Shown piece after piece: positions 20,046 to 31,348 of a stretch of DNA of 64,000 bases (positions are counted from its first letter, which is position 1; each line of letters begins with the position of its first letter). The notes under the pieces were generated by a model. That model was not told where the DNA came from. It saw only the letters and a list, made by a program, of their open reading frames with translations, and searched no databases. Origin of the DNA: Mesomycoplasma ovipneumoniae (GTDB lineage: Bacteria; Bacillota_I; Bacilli_A; Mycoplasmatales; Metamycoplasmataceae); contig NZ_CP142136.1 in assembly GCF_035918255.1 (NCBI RefSeq), positions 372,001 through 436,000 on the forward strand. The letters are read 5' to 3'. Position numbers and translations under genes: made by a program.

Positions 20046-21239
20046 ATGTCTAGGATTAAGGTGTTAGAAACCTTTTCTGGAATTGGGGCGCAAGCAAAAG
20101 CTATTGCTAATTTTCAAAAAGATAAGCAAAAATTTTTTGAAATTGTTGCCACCATTGATTGAGATGCCCGGTCAATTATTACATATGCTCAAATCCATCA
20201 TAATGTTTTATTTGAAGTTGAAAAAATTTTAGAAAAAAATCAACTTAGTTCGCCAGAAAAAATAAATTTTTTTTTAAAAAATTTTGAACTGTCTCTAGAT
20301 TCAAAAAGACCTTCACAAATAACAAGAAAAGATTTAACTTTTAAAAAAATTCTTGTGGCTTCAATTATAAAAAGTAATAATTTAGGTTCAATTACAAATT
20401 TAAATGTTGAAGAAATTAATCGCTTAGCGCCTGATTTTGTCACTTATTCTTTCCCTTGCCAAGGTCTTTCGATTGCTAATATGGGCCGGGCTAACGGTAT
20501 TTTTGATAAAAATTCAACAAGTTCTCTTATTTGAAATGTTTATTCACTAATTAAGGGATTGAGTGTTAAGCCAAAGTATCTTTTAATGGAAAATGTGCCT
20601 AATTTAATATCAAAAAAATTTATTAATCAATATAAAAGGTGAAAAGAGGCTTTGGAAAACGAAGGTTATAAAACCTTTACTGCAACATTAAATGGCCTCA
20701 ATTTTGGATCTATTCAAAAAAGAAATCGGGTTTTTGCTGTTAGTTTTCTAAAAGAAATAAAAACACCTTTTGCCAGCGACTTAGAATTTAAAAAATATAT
20801 CTTAAATTTAGGCCAAGATATTTCGCCCGATTTGGATAAAAGGAAACAAATTTTTCAATCAATTTTTAACTTTGATGAAAAAAATAGTGAAAATGCTGGC
20901 TTTTTAATTAACGCTACTCCGTCACGAATTAGGATGGTTGAAAAGGTTGAAAAAATTAATGAGTCAAAAAATTTTATTATTAGAACCTTGACAACCAAGC
21001 AAGATAGAAATCCAAATACCGGGATTATTAAATTTGAAAATAATTTAGAAAAAAAACTTAACTATCGATTTATTTCAAATCGTGAAGCTTTTAGATTAAT
21101 GGGTTTTGAAAATAGTGACTTTGAAAAGTTAGAGCCTTTAATTTCAAAAAATATATTAACAAAAGAATCATTATATCGCCAAGCCAGGAAATTCTATTAT
21201 AGTAACAATTTTAGAAGCGCTAATAAATTTAATTTATAA
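20046..21239 (+). CDS. C5 cytosine DNA methyltransferase, frameshifted at motif X
   Basis: ATG 20046 after an AAAGGAT ribosome site. Motif I is FSGIGAQAKA near residue 11, motif IV is SFPCQGLS (catalytic Cys about residue 138), motif VI is LMENVPNL, motif VIII is QKRNRVFAV, and motif IX is FISNREAFRLMGF. These define a Dnmt/Dcm-type enzyme that methylates C5 of cytosine; the target sequence is not readable. After LYRQA the frame reads RKFYYSN and stops at 21239. Removing one C of GCC at 21184-21186 restores GNSIIVTILEALINLI, the expected motif X, and a stop at 21276 overlapping the next gene. So this copy is probably impaired, or the base is a sequencing error or slippage site. Confidence 0.9.
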
Positions 21240-21256
21240 GATTGACAAGGAGAATT

Positions 21257-24200
21257 ATGGCGAAGAAAAAAGCTAATCAAAATGGAAATATTGCAAAAAA
21301 TAATAACTTAATTCCATGAAGCATTGGTACTGCTATATTCGCATATATCAAACCTTTTATAGAAGATTTAGGTCCAATAATCAACAAAAGGTATTTAGAT
21401 TATAAAGTAGAAGATAATAATAAAATAGTTGCTTGTTCAAAATTTGCACACGAAAAAATTACTACTAAAGATATCCAAGTAAAAAAACAAATATCCTGGA
21501 CAACACTTCGTCAACGTGTTGTCATACTTGAAAGTCTTCAAATTATATCTATGAATGAAAAAGATAATTCTCTTATTAGGCTTAAGATTACCAAGGATTT
21601 AGCCAATTTTTATAAACAGAATCGTGATGAATGAGATGGAAATTCAACTTTTAGGCATGATCATATTAAAAATATTGCTTTAGATTTATTTGAAAAATTT
21701 ATATCTTCATTCAAAAAAGCGAGCAAAGCGATTGATAAAAAATTAAATTCAATTTGTTTTAATTTACTTTTATCTTTTGATGTTTTGTATCTTAATAGCA
21801 AATATAAAGAAATTTTAGTAAAAAATAGTGGTAAAAATGATGCTGTTATAAAAGGTGCTATTGAAAGTTTCGGTAGCTTTTGAAAACCAATAATGGAAGA
21901 TATAAAAAATGATCAAGAAAGAAACAACCTCATAAGTAAAATAGAAAATTATCTACAAAAAACAATAGAAATTTTAGAAAATGGTGAAATTCAAAATTCC
22001 CAAAATTTAGTAGTTAACAGTAAAATAAAAAATAATGAGTCTAAATTCATTAACACAGAAGATTTAGTAATAAAAGATGAAAAACTAAATAAAAATAATA
22101 GCGAAGTTCTTGATATGAAAGATGAATTTGAAGCTATTGATGTGAAAGATGAAGACGAACATGAAGACGAAGATGAAGATGTAGGCGAAGATGATGAACC
22201 AACAAAAAGTAAAACTTCTATAAATAAAAGCTGGATTAATGAAATAATGAAGGCTGAAATAAAAGAAGATTACAAAAAAAATGATAATAATATTAATTTA
22301 GTCAGAGAAAAAAGCAAAAATGTGTCTTCAGAAACAATAACAGTACAAGAATATTTACAAAAATTTCATGAATACAAAATCTATTTACCTTTTTTTCAAA
22401 GAAATTATACTTGAGATCCTGGTCTAATAGCGAATTTTTTTGACCTAATTTTCAAAGAGTTTGATACTAAAGAAGATTTTTTGTTTTTAAACACGATTAT
22501 TTTTGCAGAAAAAAAAGCAAGCGAAGGGTTTTGAATTGTTGATGGGCAGCAAAGAACTGTTTCTATTATCTTAATTTTGATCAGTATACTAAAGATGGCA
22601 AGCCATCCTGACGAAAATATATTTTTAGAACAGCCTAGCATTTATCAAACAATAAGCAAAATATTAGAAAACTTTTCTAAAAACAATAGCCAATATACCC
22701 CTTTGCTAAATTTTTTTAAAAATAATGAAAAAATGGACAACACTATTTTTTCCAAAAATATACAAAAAATTTTAGAAAAATTATGAGAAATTAAAACTAA
22801 TAAAAACTCAGTAGACTGAATAAATGATTTTACAAATTTTATTCTGAAAAAGATTTTATTAACATTAATTAGAATTTCGGAAATTAAAGATGAGCAATTT
22901 GCAAAACTTTTTATTAGTATAAATGTTCAATCAAAACCAATTGATGTGGTTGATTTAATTGCCTCAAGGGTAAATGAAGAATCCCAACAAGAACAAATTC
23001 CATATGTCAAACTGATACAAAAATATTTTGGTGGAGAAAAAGAAAATAAAAACAAACTAGGGGCATTTTTACAAAATCAACAATATTTAATTAAAGATGA
23101 ATTCAATACCCAAAATACAGAGAATAATTTATTTTCCTTATACCAACAACTTGATAATTTATTAAATAAATGAACAAATAACAAGGCATTAACTAAAGAA
23201 ACGCTAGAAGAATTTGTTAAAAAGATATTAGTTTTTGAATATGCATATGTTGGAAATATAAATGTTTTATCAAGTAAAAAAGATATAACTGACAACGACG
23301 GTATAAAAGTTTTAATCCAAAAATTTAAAGACACAATTCATACAAATGAACTAGCTTTTATAAATTTACAAATCAATATGATTTCAAAAAAAGGTGCCAA
23401 CAACCCATATTCATTAATAATTGAAAGGGCGATAGAAGAATTTGAGATTTTTGACGGTAACCTAAACTTGACCGAGAAAAAAGAAAATTTAGAGTTATTT
23501 AGTTCTGTTTTATTTCAAATTGAAAAGTCTAAAATTATTTATTACAGCAATTTTCGCAGCAAATCATTAAGAAAACCAATCTATACGATGTTGTCGCAGC
23601 AAAAAAATAATCCAAGTTTTTTAAAAAATGACAAAGAACTTTATCACAAATTAGTAGAATCGCCGATAAATGCAAGTGATGATGTTAATTCTGAAAAATT
23701 TATAGCCTTCATAGAAAATGAAGACAAAAATGATAAAAATTTGAAAAAAAATGTTATTTTGAGAGTGCGAATTAGCCTTAGAAAAAATGGAGAAATTCAT
23801 GCAAAATATAAAAAGAATAAGCATTTTGAGACTGAATTTACAAGTCAATTAATGAATTTATACAATAATACAAACGATCCTATTTCAGTTGATCACTTTT
23901 TTCCGCAAAATCCTAGAAAAGATTATAATATAGGTTTTTTGATAAATAAAGACAAAAGTTACGAAGAAAAGTACAATAAAATAGTACAAAAAGTCGGAAA
24001 CTTAATACTTCTTCATAAAGATACTAATTCAAGAAAGCAAAATAAAAATCCTGAACCAATCTGCCAAAATGTACAGGATGTTTTGATTCAAGGAGCAGTT
24101 GATAAAGACGAAAATTCTAAATTAGAAAGTCTTTGCAATAAAGGTTTTTATTATAAAATCGACCCCTCTGATAGGGATCCTAATAAACTTGAAAAATATA

Positions 24201-24304
24201 AAGAGGATTTTAAAAAAATTGAACAACTAATTGATAAAAGAACTGACCAAATATTCGATATTTATTTTGAAATTTTCTTTGGCAAAAAGAAAAAAACTAA
24301 ATAA
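21257..24304 (+). CDS. GmrSD-like DUF262/DUF1524 nuclease with long N-terminal domain, 1015 aa
   Basis: One frame with several TGA Trp codons. Residues 1-230: unknown, largely helical domain with a possible winged-helix segment (ISWTTLRQRVVILESLQI near 75-95). Residues about 230-350: linker rich in Asp/Glu (DEDEHEDEDEDVGEDDE near 298). Residues about 360-650: DUF262 (GmrS type) with FFQRNYTW and the VDGQQRT nucleotide motif (about 430). Residues about 850-960: DUF1524 (GmrD type) HNH-like nuclease with VDHFFPQNP and VGNLILLH...NSRKQNK. GmrSD enzymes cut modified DNA with NTP. Here the gene overlaps the intended end of a C5 methyltransferase gene, so it is more likely the restriction partner. 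Exact substrate preference is unknown. Confidence 0.85.
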
Positions 24305-24401
24305 ATTAAAGCGTTTTTTTATGTTTTGAAATTCTATTTTGGAGTGGAGCTGTTAGCTTGTAAGTAGGAACAATTCTAACTAAAAACAGTTAAAAAATAA
24401 T

Positions 24402-24429
24402 AAAAAAAATAGCAATCGCTATTTTTTTT
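24402..24429. terminator. bidirectional terminator between nuclease gene and pepA
   Basis: AAAAAAAATAGC / GCTATTTTTTTT stem with an AATC loop. It has T runs on both strands and lies between two converging genes. Confidence 0.85.
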
Positions 24430-24450
24430 AATGAGACTAATTTAGACTTT

Positions 24451-25824
24451 TTATTTTGTTAAAATGTATTCAACAAGAGTTTTAACCATTACGCCAGTTG
24501 GAAGGTTGTGAACAAAGGCGGTTGCGGCAATATCTAAATGAAGAAATGGTTTGTCTTCGACAAATTCAGCAATAAACATTGCAGCAGATGATGAACCAGC
24601 TTTACCTGAAAAATCAGTGTTTTTTAGATCTGCCACTTTTGAGTCACGAATATTTTGGGCAAAATCTAGATGTAGTGGCATTCTTCAAATTAATTCACCA
24701 GCTTCTTTTGATGCTTCGTTAAAACTTTTTCAAAGTTTGTCATCATTAGCAAAGGCGCCAGTAAAAGTTTCGCCAAGAGCAACGCGAATTGCTCCTGTTA
24801 GAGTTGCCACTGAAATAATTTCGGTTGCATTTTCTTCACGAATTGCATATGTAATTGCATCTGCTAAAATCAAACGACCTTCGGCATCAGTATTGTTAAT
24901 TTCAACAGTTTTACCGTTTTTTGATTTTCAAACAGAATCAGGGGTATTTGCATCACCATTTAGGCGGTTGTCTGTTAGTGGTAAAACGGCAACAACATTA
25001 GCTAGCGGATTAAATTTTGAAAGCGCATCAATAGCAGCAGCACAAATTATTGCCCCAGACATGTCGTATTTCATGTCATTCATATACATACCAGTTTTTA
25101 TATTATATCCACCAGAGTCAAAAGTTATCCCTTTTCCAACAAAGGCGGTTTTATATTGACTTCCTGGCAGTCCTTCATAAGAAATAACAACAAGTTTTGC
25201 ATCATAAGTTGAGCCACGATTTACAGCCAAAAGTAAATTCATCCCTAATTTACGAATTTCTGACTCACCAAGAACCTTTACAGTTAATTTAGGGTTCTGT
25301 GAAATTTTTTTCTGTATTTCAGCTGCTAAAAACTCAGAAGAGGCAATGTTTGGCGGGATATTTTGGTAATATCGAGCATAATTTACGGCATTATTTATTA
25401 TTTGGTATTTATTAATTATTGGTTTTAATTCTTCTAAATAGCTTGAGACAACTAAAATATCACGATATTTTGCTCGCTGTTTATCATATTCTGCTCTTAG
25501 CGAAAAAATATCAGAACGAACAAAAGCAACAACTTCAATTAAATAACGAAGGAAGCTATTTGGAAATTTATCAAAATCAATTTGGATATCTCGTGGGTAA
25601 TTAGCTAGTTTTTGTGCGATTTTTCGAAATCTTGAAGGTGTAAATTCTTTTGTGCGCGAACCTAAATTAATATATGCTTTATTTTGGCCAAGATATTCAG
25701 TGATTGCAAGATCTTCTTTTAATAGCATTGGGATTTGTGAGTCAAAAAAGACAGGTTCAATTGTTATCCTATTTGATTCGAATTTATTGGAATATTTGAC
25801 AAAAATTTCTGAAAATTTTTTCAT
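24451..25824 (-). CDS. pepA: leucyl aminopeptidase (M17)
   Basis: 457 aa, normal for the family. The C-terminal catalytic half has [14 protein letters not shown] (Lys, Asp metal and acid residues), YDMSGA, and [13 protein letters not shown] (Asp and Glu metal ligands, Arg). It removes N-terminal residues from peptides using two metal ions, in the cytoplasm, and would complete the use of peptides imported by Opp. The N-terminal half is short and diverged, as in other mycoplasmas. It is transcribed towards the methyltransferase/nuclease locus and stops at a shared terminator. Confidence 0.93.
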
Positions 25825-25998
25825 TATAAATATGTGAACCTTACTAAATTAATTATATATAGCTTAAAAGATTTAATATAGGAAATTATAGCCTAAAAAC
25901 TATATTTTTTTGAAAAAAATAAATATAAAAAAGTTATCTTAAAATAATGCACTAATTTAATAAAAAGTAATCTAAAAAATATTACTAAAAATATTGAT

Positions 25999-26604
25999 TT
26001 AATTAAAAGTGGCTTCTAAATACTGTATTTTATAACCTAATCTAACTCATTTTTCTTCATAAGAAGTCAAAACATTTTCGCTATGGCGGGAAGAATTTAA
26101 CAAATCATTAGTTTGGTAAATTATTTTTCAACCATTTTGTTCTAAAGATTCTAAAGAGTATTGGAAAAATTTTTGATTATCTGTTTTTAACTTTAAAAGA
26201 CCGTTTTTTGTTAGTATTTCCTTATAAATATCAAGAAAAAGTTTGTAAGTAAGTCTACGCTTATAGTGTTTTTTCTTTGGTCAAGGATCAGGAAAGGTAA
26301 GCCATAGCTGGCTTACCTTTCCGTTTAACATTGACAATAAATTTTTTGCATCACATATAATGATAAAAAAATTTTTTAAATTATAAGTATCAACATATTT
26401 TAAAGATTTAACAGCAGCTGAGGGAAATTTTTCAACACCTAAAAACTTTTTAGAAGGATTATCAAAGGCAAGCTTTGTGATCATTTGTCCCTTGCCCATT
26501 CCGACTTCTATTATTCAAGAATCATCAACAAATATTGGATTTTCAACTAGTAAATTATGTTTTTGAATTCTTTCAAGTGCATCTGGAATATTTCTTAGTC
26601 GCAT
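25999..26604 (-). CDS. trmB: tRNA (guanine-N7)-methyltransferase
   Basis: 201 aa. An N-terminal SAM-binding motif region ([12 protein letters not shown]) is followed by CDAKNLL and the family signature [16 protein letters not shown], with the substrate-binding Trp-Pro-Lys-Lys. It methylates G46 in tRNA. Start ATG 26604; the ORF includes three TGA Trp codons. It lies between pepA and a repeat-rich membrane protein, separated by about 30 bases from the latter, so co-transcription is possible. Confidence 0.93.
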
Positions 26605-26636
26605 ATTAAAATAGAAAACTATTTTTAATTATTTTT

Positions 26637-27509
26637 CTATGAATGGCAATTGATATCATGTTGTCCACGAAGTTCAAAATGCTCATCAACAATTCCACTC
26701 TCAATTTCTTCAATTGTAAATGTAGTATGGTGAATGTGTTTTAAATTGTGTAAATCAACAGGAATTTCCATTTCATGAACAATGTTTAATTGACTTGCAT
26801 GAACTTGTTCGGCATTAATCATTTCAATTTGTCTTGCAATATCAAGATTTTGCTCTAAATTAACAACAGGTTCTGGTTGCATTTCTATTTGTGGCTCAAC
26901 ATAAACTGGTTCAGCAGGTGCTTCGTAGTAAGTTGGCTCAAAAGCAGGTTCTTCAAAAACAGGCTCTGGCTCAACATAAATTTCAGGCTCTTCAAAAACA
27001 GGTTCTGGTTCTACATATTCCTCAGTTGTTTGAACTTGTAAGTCTAATGGTTCTTCAAAAACAGGCTCTGCTTCAATTGGTGCAACGGCCACTGGTTGGG
27101 GTTGTTCAACAGGGGGATTGTCAAATTCGTTTTCTAATTCAGGGTTATCTTCAACTTCTGTTCCTCAATGGAAAATTTTAACACCTTTTCCATCTCTAAG
27201 ATCAGCGGTGAAAATCATAATTAAAGTAATTATGTTTCAAAGTGCAGAAACACCAAGAATTACACCACCTGTGATTGTTAAAATTTGGACATCTCTTGCG
27301 ATTTCGTCTTGGGCTGTTGATCCTAAATACATCATTTGGGAAATGAAAATCATTAAAAGACCAACAAGGGTAAATGTAAATCTAATAATTGCTAGACTTA
27401 TTCTACCCAAATACCAAAAACCAAATCCAAACAAACCAAGAAAGAGCTCATTGTAAAATGCGTCGCTTTGCAATAAGCCATCTTTCCTTTTTTTGTCTAA
27501 ATATGCCAT
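26637..27509 (-). CDS. membrane protein with acidic proline-glutamate repeats, 290 aa
   Basis: The N-terminal 110 residues hold two or three hydrophobic segments (about 25-60 and 78-105). The middle is a low-complexity tract with repeated EPVFEEP and YVEPEPVFEEP units, about residues 135-215, then a His-rich end. Repeats of this kind extend a domain from the membrane surface, and their DNA repeats allow length change by recombination. No enzymatic motif is seen. Ribosome site AAGGAG precedes ATG 27509. Confidence 0.8.
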
Positions 27510-27649
27510 TTTTACTCCTTTTTTTTAAAAAATTAGGTATTTTTATATTTCTTGAAAGAATCTAAAAATTAATTTTATCTATCGATTTAAAATTATACAC
27601 AAAAATAAAAAAAAGCAATAAAAAAATAAAATTTTTTTAATAAACTATC

Positions 27650-28591
27650 TTATTTTTTTTGAAAATCGACCAAAGTATAATATAAAACATTTCCACCAAG
27701 ATTTTCTTCAAAAATTAGTTTTTCAACAAGTGGCACGCTAACACCTTCAACACCGCTTCGGTAGTTTGAAATAATTCTAGCGTATTCTTGTAGTGGGAAT
27801 TTTTCAGTTTTTTGGCCTATAAATTTAGGGTAAATTTGAATTCACGGACTTAAAGTGGTTTCTAAATTAAGTATTTTTTGGTTTTTAAACTCTTTTTTAA
27901 TACTTAAGTTAAAAATAAAATTATCCTGATTTAGAAGAAAAACTTGATAATTTTTAGTTTCAATATTTGTCTCTGGATCAATTTCAGTAGGCGATTTTAC
28001 AATTGCAATGTCAATAAATTTATTTGAACTAGGTTGATAAAAACTATTTTTTAAAGCTTCATTTCTTAGACCGATATTTAGTTCATCATTTTGTTGTTGA
28101 AATTGGTCAATGTTTGCTAGACCGCGAACAAAAACAGCAGAATTCAAATTTTTTAAAAGCCAAAGTCAATTGTTTTCAAACAATTCATTAACACTAAATT
28201 TAGCTTTTTCAAACAAAACAGGGTTGGAAGAACCCCTTCCAAAACCGCCAATTATTGTATCACTTGGTGAGTTGTTTATTGAATTATAAAAGCTTAAATT
28301 AAAGATTAAATCATTCAAATAGTTCTCAGAATTAATTGTTAAAATTCGGTTTATTAGTTGGTCTTTTGAATCACTATCTTCATAAATTTTATCTAAAAGC
28401 TGATTAATGATACTGTTTTCTAGAAAAGGTTGGGCTTTTTCTGGGCTAGGGATATCATTTGTTGCAAATTTTTCGTATTTAGTTTGATAATTAGTTACCT
28501 GTTGAGATGCTTGAGTGCAACTAGCTAAAAAACCAGCTGATAAAAATGTTAATAAATTAACAGAAAATACTAATTTTTTATTTTTTTTCAT
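27650..28591 (-). CDS. lipoprotein of an ABC-type operon, 313 aa
   Basis: Signal peptide with lipobox FLASC (Cys about 25). The rest is a secreted domain without a recognised family. It is the last gene of a coupled minus-strand operon; its start overlaps the previous stop by 14 bases. Together with the next lipoprotein it probably acts with the ATPase and permease encoded upstream, for example as accessory or substrate-capturing parts. TAA lies at 27650-27652. Confidence 0.8.
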
Positions 28592-30632
28592 CTTTTTCCT
28601 TAAAAAACATTTGCGCAGGCAAATTATAACGGAATTTTTTTACAAAATCATTTTCAAAATCACGATAAGCTTCTTCGGAGGCATGATAAAGTGCTTGGTG
28701 GAAAATTTCGGTAAGAACTTTGACAGAAATTTTATTTTTTGTTTTAGGAAAATGATATACAAAAGGATTTAGACTTACCTTTGGTTCTGAAGTTGAATAA
28801 TCAACTCTTAAATTTATTAATGTGTTTTGTTTTAATATATAAAGATCTTTATAATTGCTTACAAATCTTGATGTGTCTCCTTCAGAAATTGACTCAAGAA
28901 ATTTATTTGCATAATAAAAAGGTTCTGTAAGATCTTCTTGGTCTTTAACAAGTTGTTTAAATTCGTCACTATGAGCAACTTTTATATTACCGTTTTCATC
29001 AAATTGATCAGGAAATGAGTATCATTTATAAAAATCAAGTCTAAGTTTGTCAAGTCTTTCGAGAATAAAAAGTCAATTTGTTTCAACAAAACTGTTATAT
29101 TCTTGAATTGCGCTCTCAAAATCTGGATTAGTATTAGTTAATTTTTCTTGAATATTTTTTCATTGAGCTTCTAATTTTTCAATGTTTTCTTTTGCATAGT
29201 AAGAATTGAAAAATTGAACTTTTTTGCTTTCGTTGTTTTGCCAAATAGTTTGAAAAATATATTCAAAAACACGGCGATTATTGAATTCCTCAGGCGTTTC
29301 ATTTTTTATCTTAATATCAAGTTTTTCGTCAATGAATTTAGAATAATCACCTAAAAAAGGCGAATCTTTTTCGGGCAATTGTTCAGATTTAGTGATAATA
29401 TCACTACCTTTTTCCAAATCTATTGAATATAAACTATATTTATGAAATTTATAAGGAGAGTTAAAAGTAGAAATATCAGTGGTGATGTTTGAGAAAAAAT
29501 TAGCCGCAGTTAGATCATTTTTTTCATTAAATATTTGATTTTTTACAGTGTTTTCGAGATTTGAAAGATCTTGGTTATATTTTTTTTCAAGTTTAGCAAG
29601 TTCTAAATTAGGATCTTGATTTTGATCCGTTACGTCTTGGAAATTTGTGACTCTAATGTCTTGAAAATTTGTGGCACTAACGTTTCGTCGGGTTCTTCTA
29701 AATGCTTGACGATTTCGATTTTCTAGGAAAGCTCTCGCCTCAGGTGAACATGCATCTAAATTTTCGGGACTACAAAAACTTCCTTCGTCCTCTTCGTCTT
29801 CAGAACCAAGATCTGATTGTTGGCTTTGACTTTTAAATCTAGCAATTTGTTCTTCTAATTCGGCCTTTTTTTCTTCAAAAGCATCGGTTAGATTTTCGCG
29901 TGCGCTTTCGAGTTTATCTTTAAAATACTTTTGTTCTTCAGTTTTTACTCAATTTTCGATGGCATTAGCAAAAGAAAAATTGTCAGCAATTTGATCTTCA
30001 AGCACAAACATATTAAAGTCAAGTTTTGTTTTTAATTCATTATTAGTTTCAAAAGCAGTAAATCTGATAAATTTATTTTTGTCAAAAATCAAATAATAAA
30101 CACTATTTTTATCAAATTGATCAGCTTCTCTATCAATTTTAACAAAATCAAAATTTTTATTTGAAATTCTGATTTTGTTGTCTTTTAGCAAATTTATTTT
30201 TTCTTCATCGGCATTTTTAACAAAGCGACCTGTATAAGGATTGAAAATAAAAGATAATTTGTCTATATTTTCAAGTAAAAATAGTCAATTTTTTGATAAA
30301 TATGAATGAATTGTAAATCGGGAATTTTGGCGTGTTTCTCTGTATTCATCTCTTGACATATTAAAATAAGGTCTTGAAAAAATAAGAGAATATTTTAATT
30401 CGCTAGTTAATGTTGGTAAATTTAGATTAACTTGGTTTGAAATATAGTCTTGTTTTTGAAGTTCGTTAGTAGAAAAAACTGAGTTGACAAATTCTTGAAA
30501 TTTGGCATTTGTAAGCAAGGATTTGTTCTCGGGTTTTGGCTGAGATTCATAAAAATTATAAATTCCGCTGCAAGAAATAAAGAAAAAAGACGTTGGTAAT
30601 GTAGCTAAAATTAGTAATTTTTTCTTTAACAT
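28578..30632 (-). CDS. large lipoprotein of an ABC-type operon, 684 aa
   Basis: Lipobox FFISCSG (Cys about 21) after a short basic N-terminus. Residues about 240-290 are helical and charged (coiled coil), followed by an acidic run (DLGSEDEEDEG) and a short duplicated motif (NFQDIRVTNFQDV). The start ATG overlaps the stop of the ATPase gene (TAATG). Function unknown; position suggests a partner of the transporter. Confidence 0.8.
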
Positions 30633-31348
30633 TATGTAGTAGTCCCCGTTTTTAATATATATTTTTGGTACATTTTTTGCAAATTTTCCGTTTTTTGACC
30701 ACAATAGTAAATTTGTCCCTTATTTATTAGTGTTAAACTATCAATCAAAGAATCAATTTCTTGCAAATTATGACTTGAAAGGAAAATTGTTTTTCCTTGT
30801 TTGTGTAAAATTTTAATAATTGCTAAAAATTCAGCCCGTGCTGAGGGATCTAAGTTTGAAAAAGGTTCGTCAAATATTATTAGTTCTGGATCATGAATTA
30901 AAGATTGAACAAGCATAATTTTTCGCTTTTGACCTGAAGAAAAGTTAAAAGGTTTTAATTTTGCTAAATCTTCAATTTTTAACAGCTTTAAATAATAATC
31001 AATTTTTTCCTTTACTAACTTAGAGTTCATTTTTGACATTAGTCCAAATTCATACAAAAATTCGTATGAATTTAGCTCAGGCGGAAAAATTGAATTTTCC
31101 GGAACATAACCAATAAATTTTTTTGCTTCTGGCAATTTATTTGAAAAGTTATTAATAAGAATTGTTCCTGAAAAATTTTGGTAGGCATCGACAATACACT
31201 TAATAACAGTTGTTTTTCCCGCTCCATTTTCGCCAATAAAGGCATGAATTGTGTTTTTTTTGACCTTAAAAGTGACATTTTTTGCACCTTTTTCGGATTT
31301 AGGATAAATTTTTGTTAAATTTCTAACATCCAAAGCTCAATTTGACAT
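30632..31348 (-). CDS. ABC transporter ATP-binding protein
   Basis: 238 aa, one nucleotide-binding domain. Walker A is GENGAGKTT near residue 40, the signature is FSSGQKRK, Walker B is LIIFDEPFSNLD, and the switch His is in SSHN. The sequence is of the CcmA/NatA export type. ATG 31348 (MSNWALDVRNLTK, with a TGA Trp) overlaps the stop of the permease gene by one base. With the permease and two lipoproteins it forms one operon; likely an exporter or lipoprotein-handling system, substrate unknown. Confidence 0.9.

Noticed and set aside
21257-24304. Two or more separate genes instead of one 1015-aa protein
   Set aside because: The apparent breaks are TGA codons in the same frame, all at Trp positions (for example NYTW, EGFW); there is no new ribosome site at the breaks.
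24551-25159. Long plus-strand open frame opposite pepA
   Set aside because: It is an antisense shadow of a clear aminopeptidase gene, with no ribosome site and Ser/Ala-rich composition from the complementary codons.
26891-27181. Plus-strand frame over the repeat-rich membrane protein
   Set aside because: Gln/Leu-rich repeats are the complement of the EPVFEEP repeats; the minus strand has the start, ribosome site and membrane segments.
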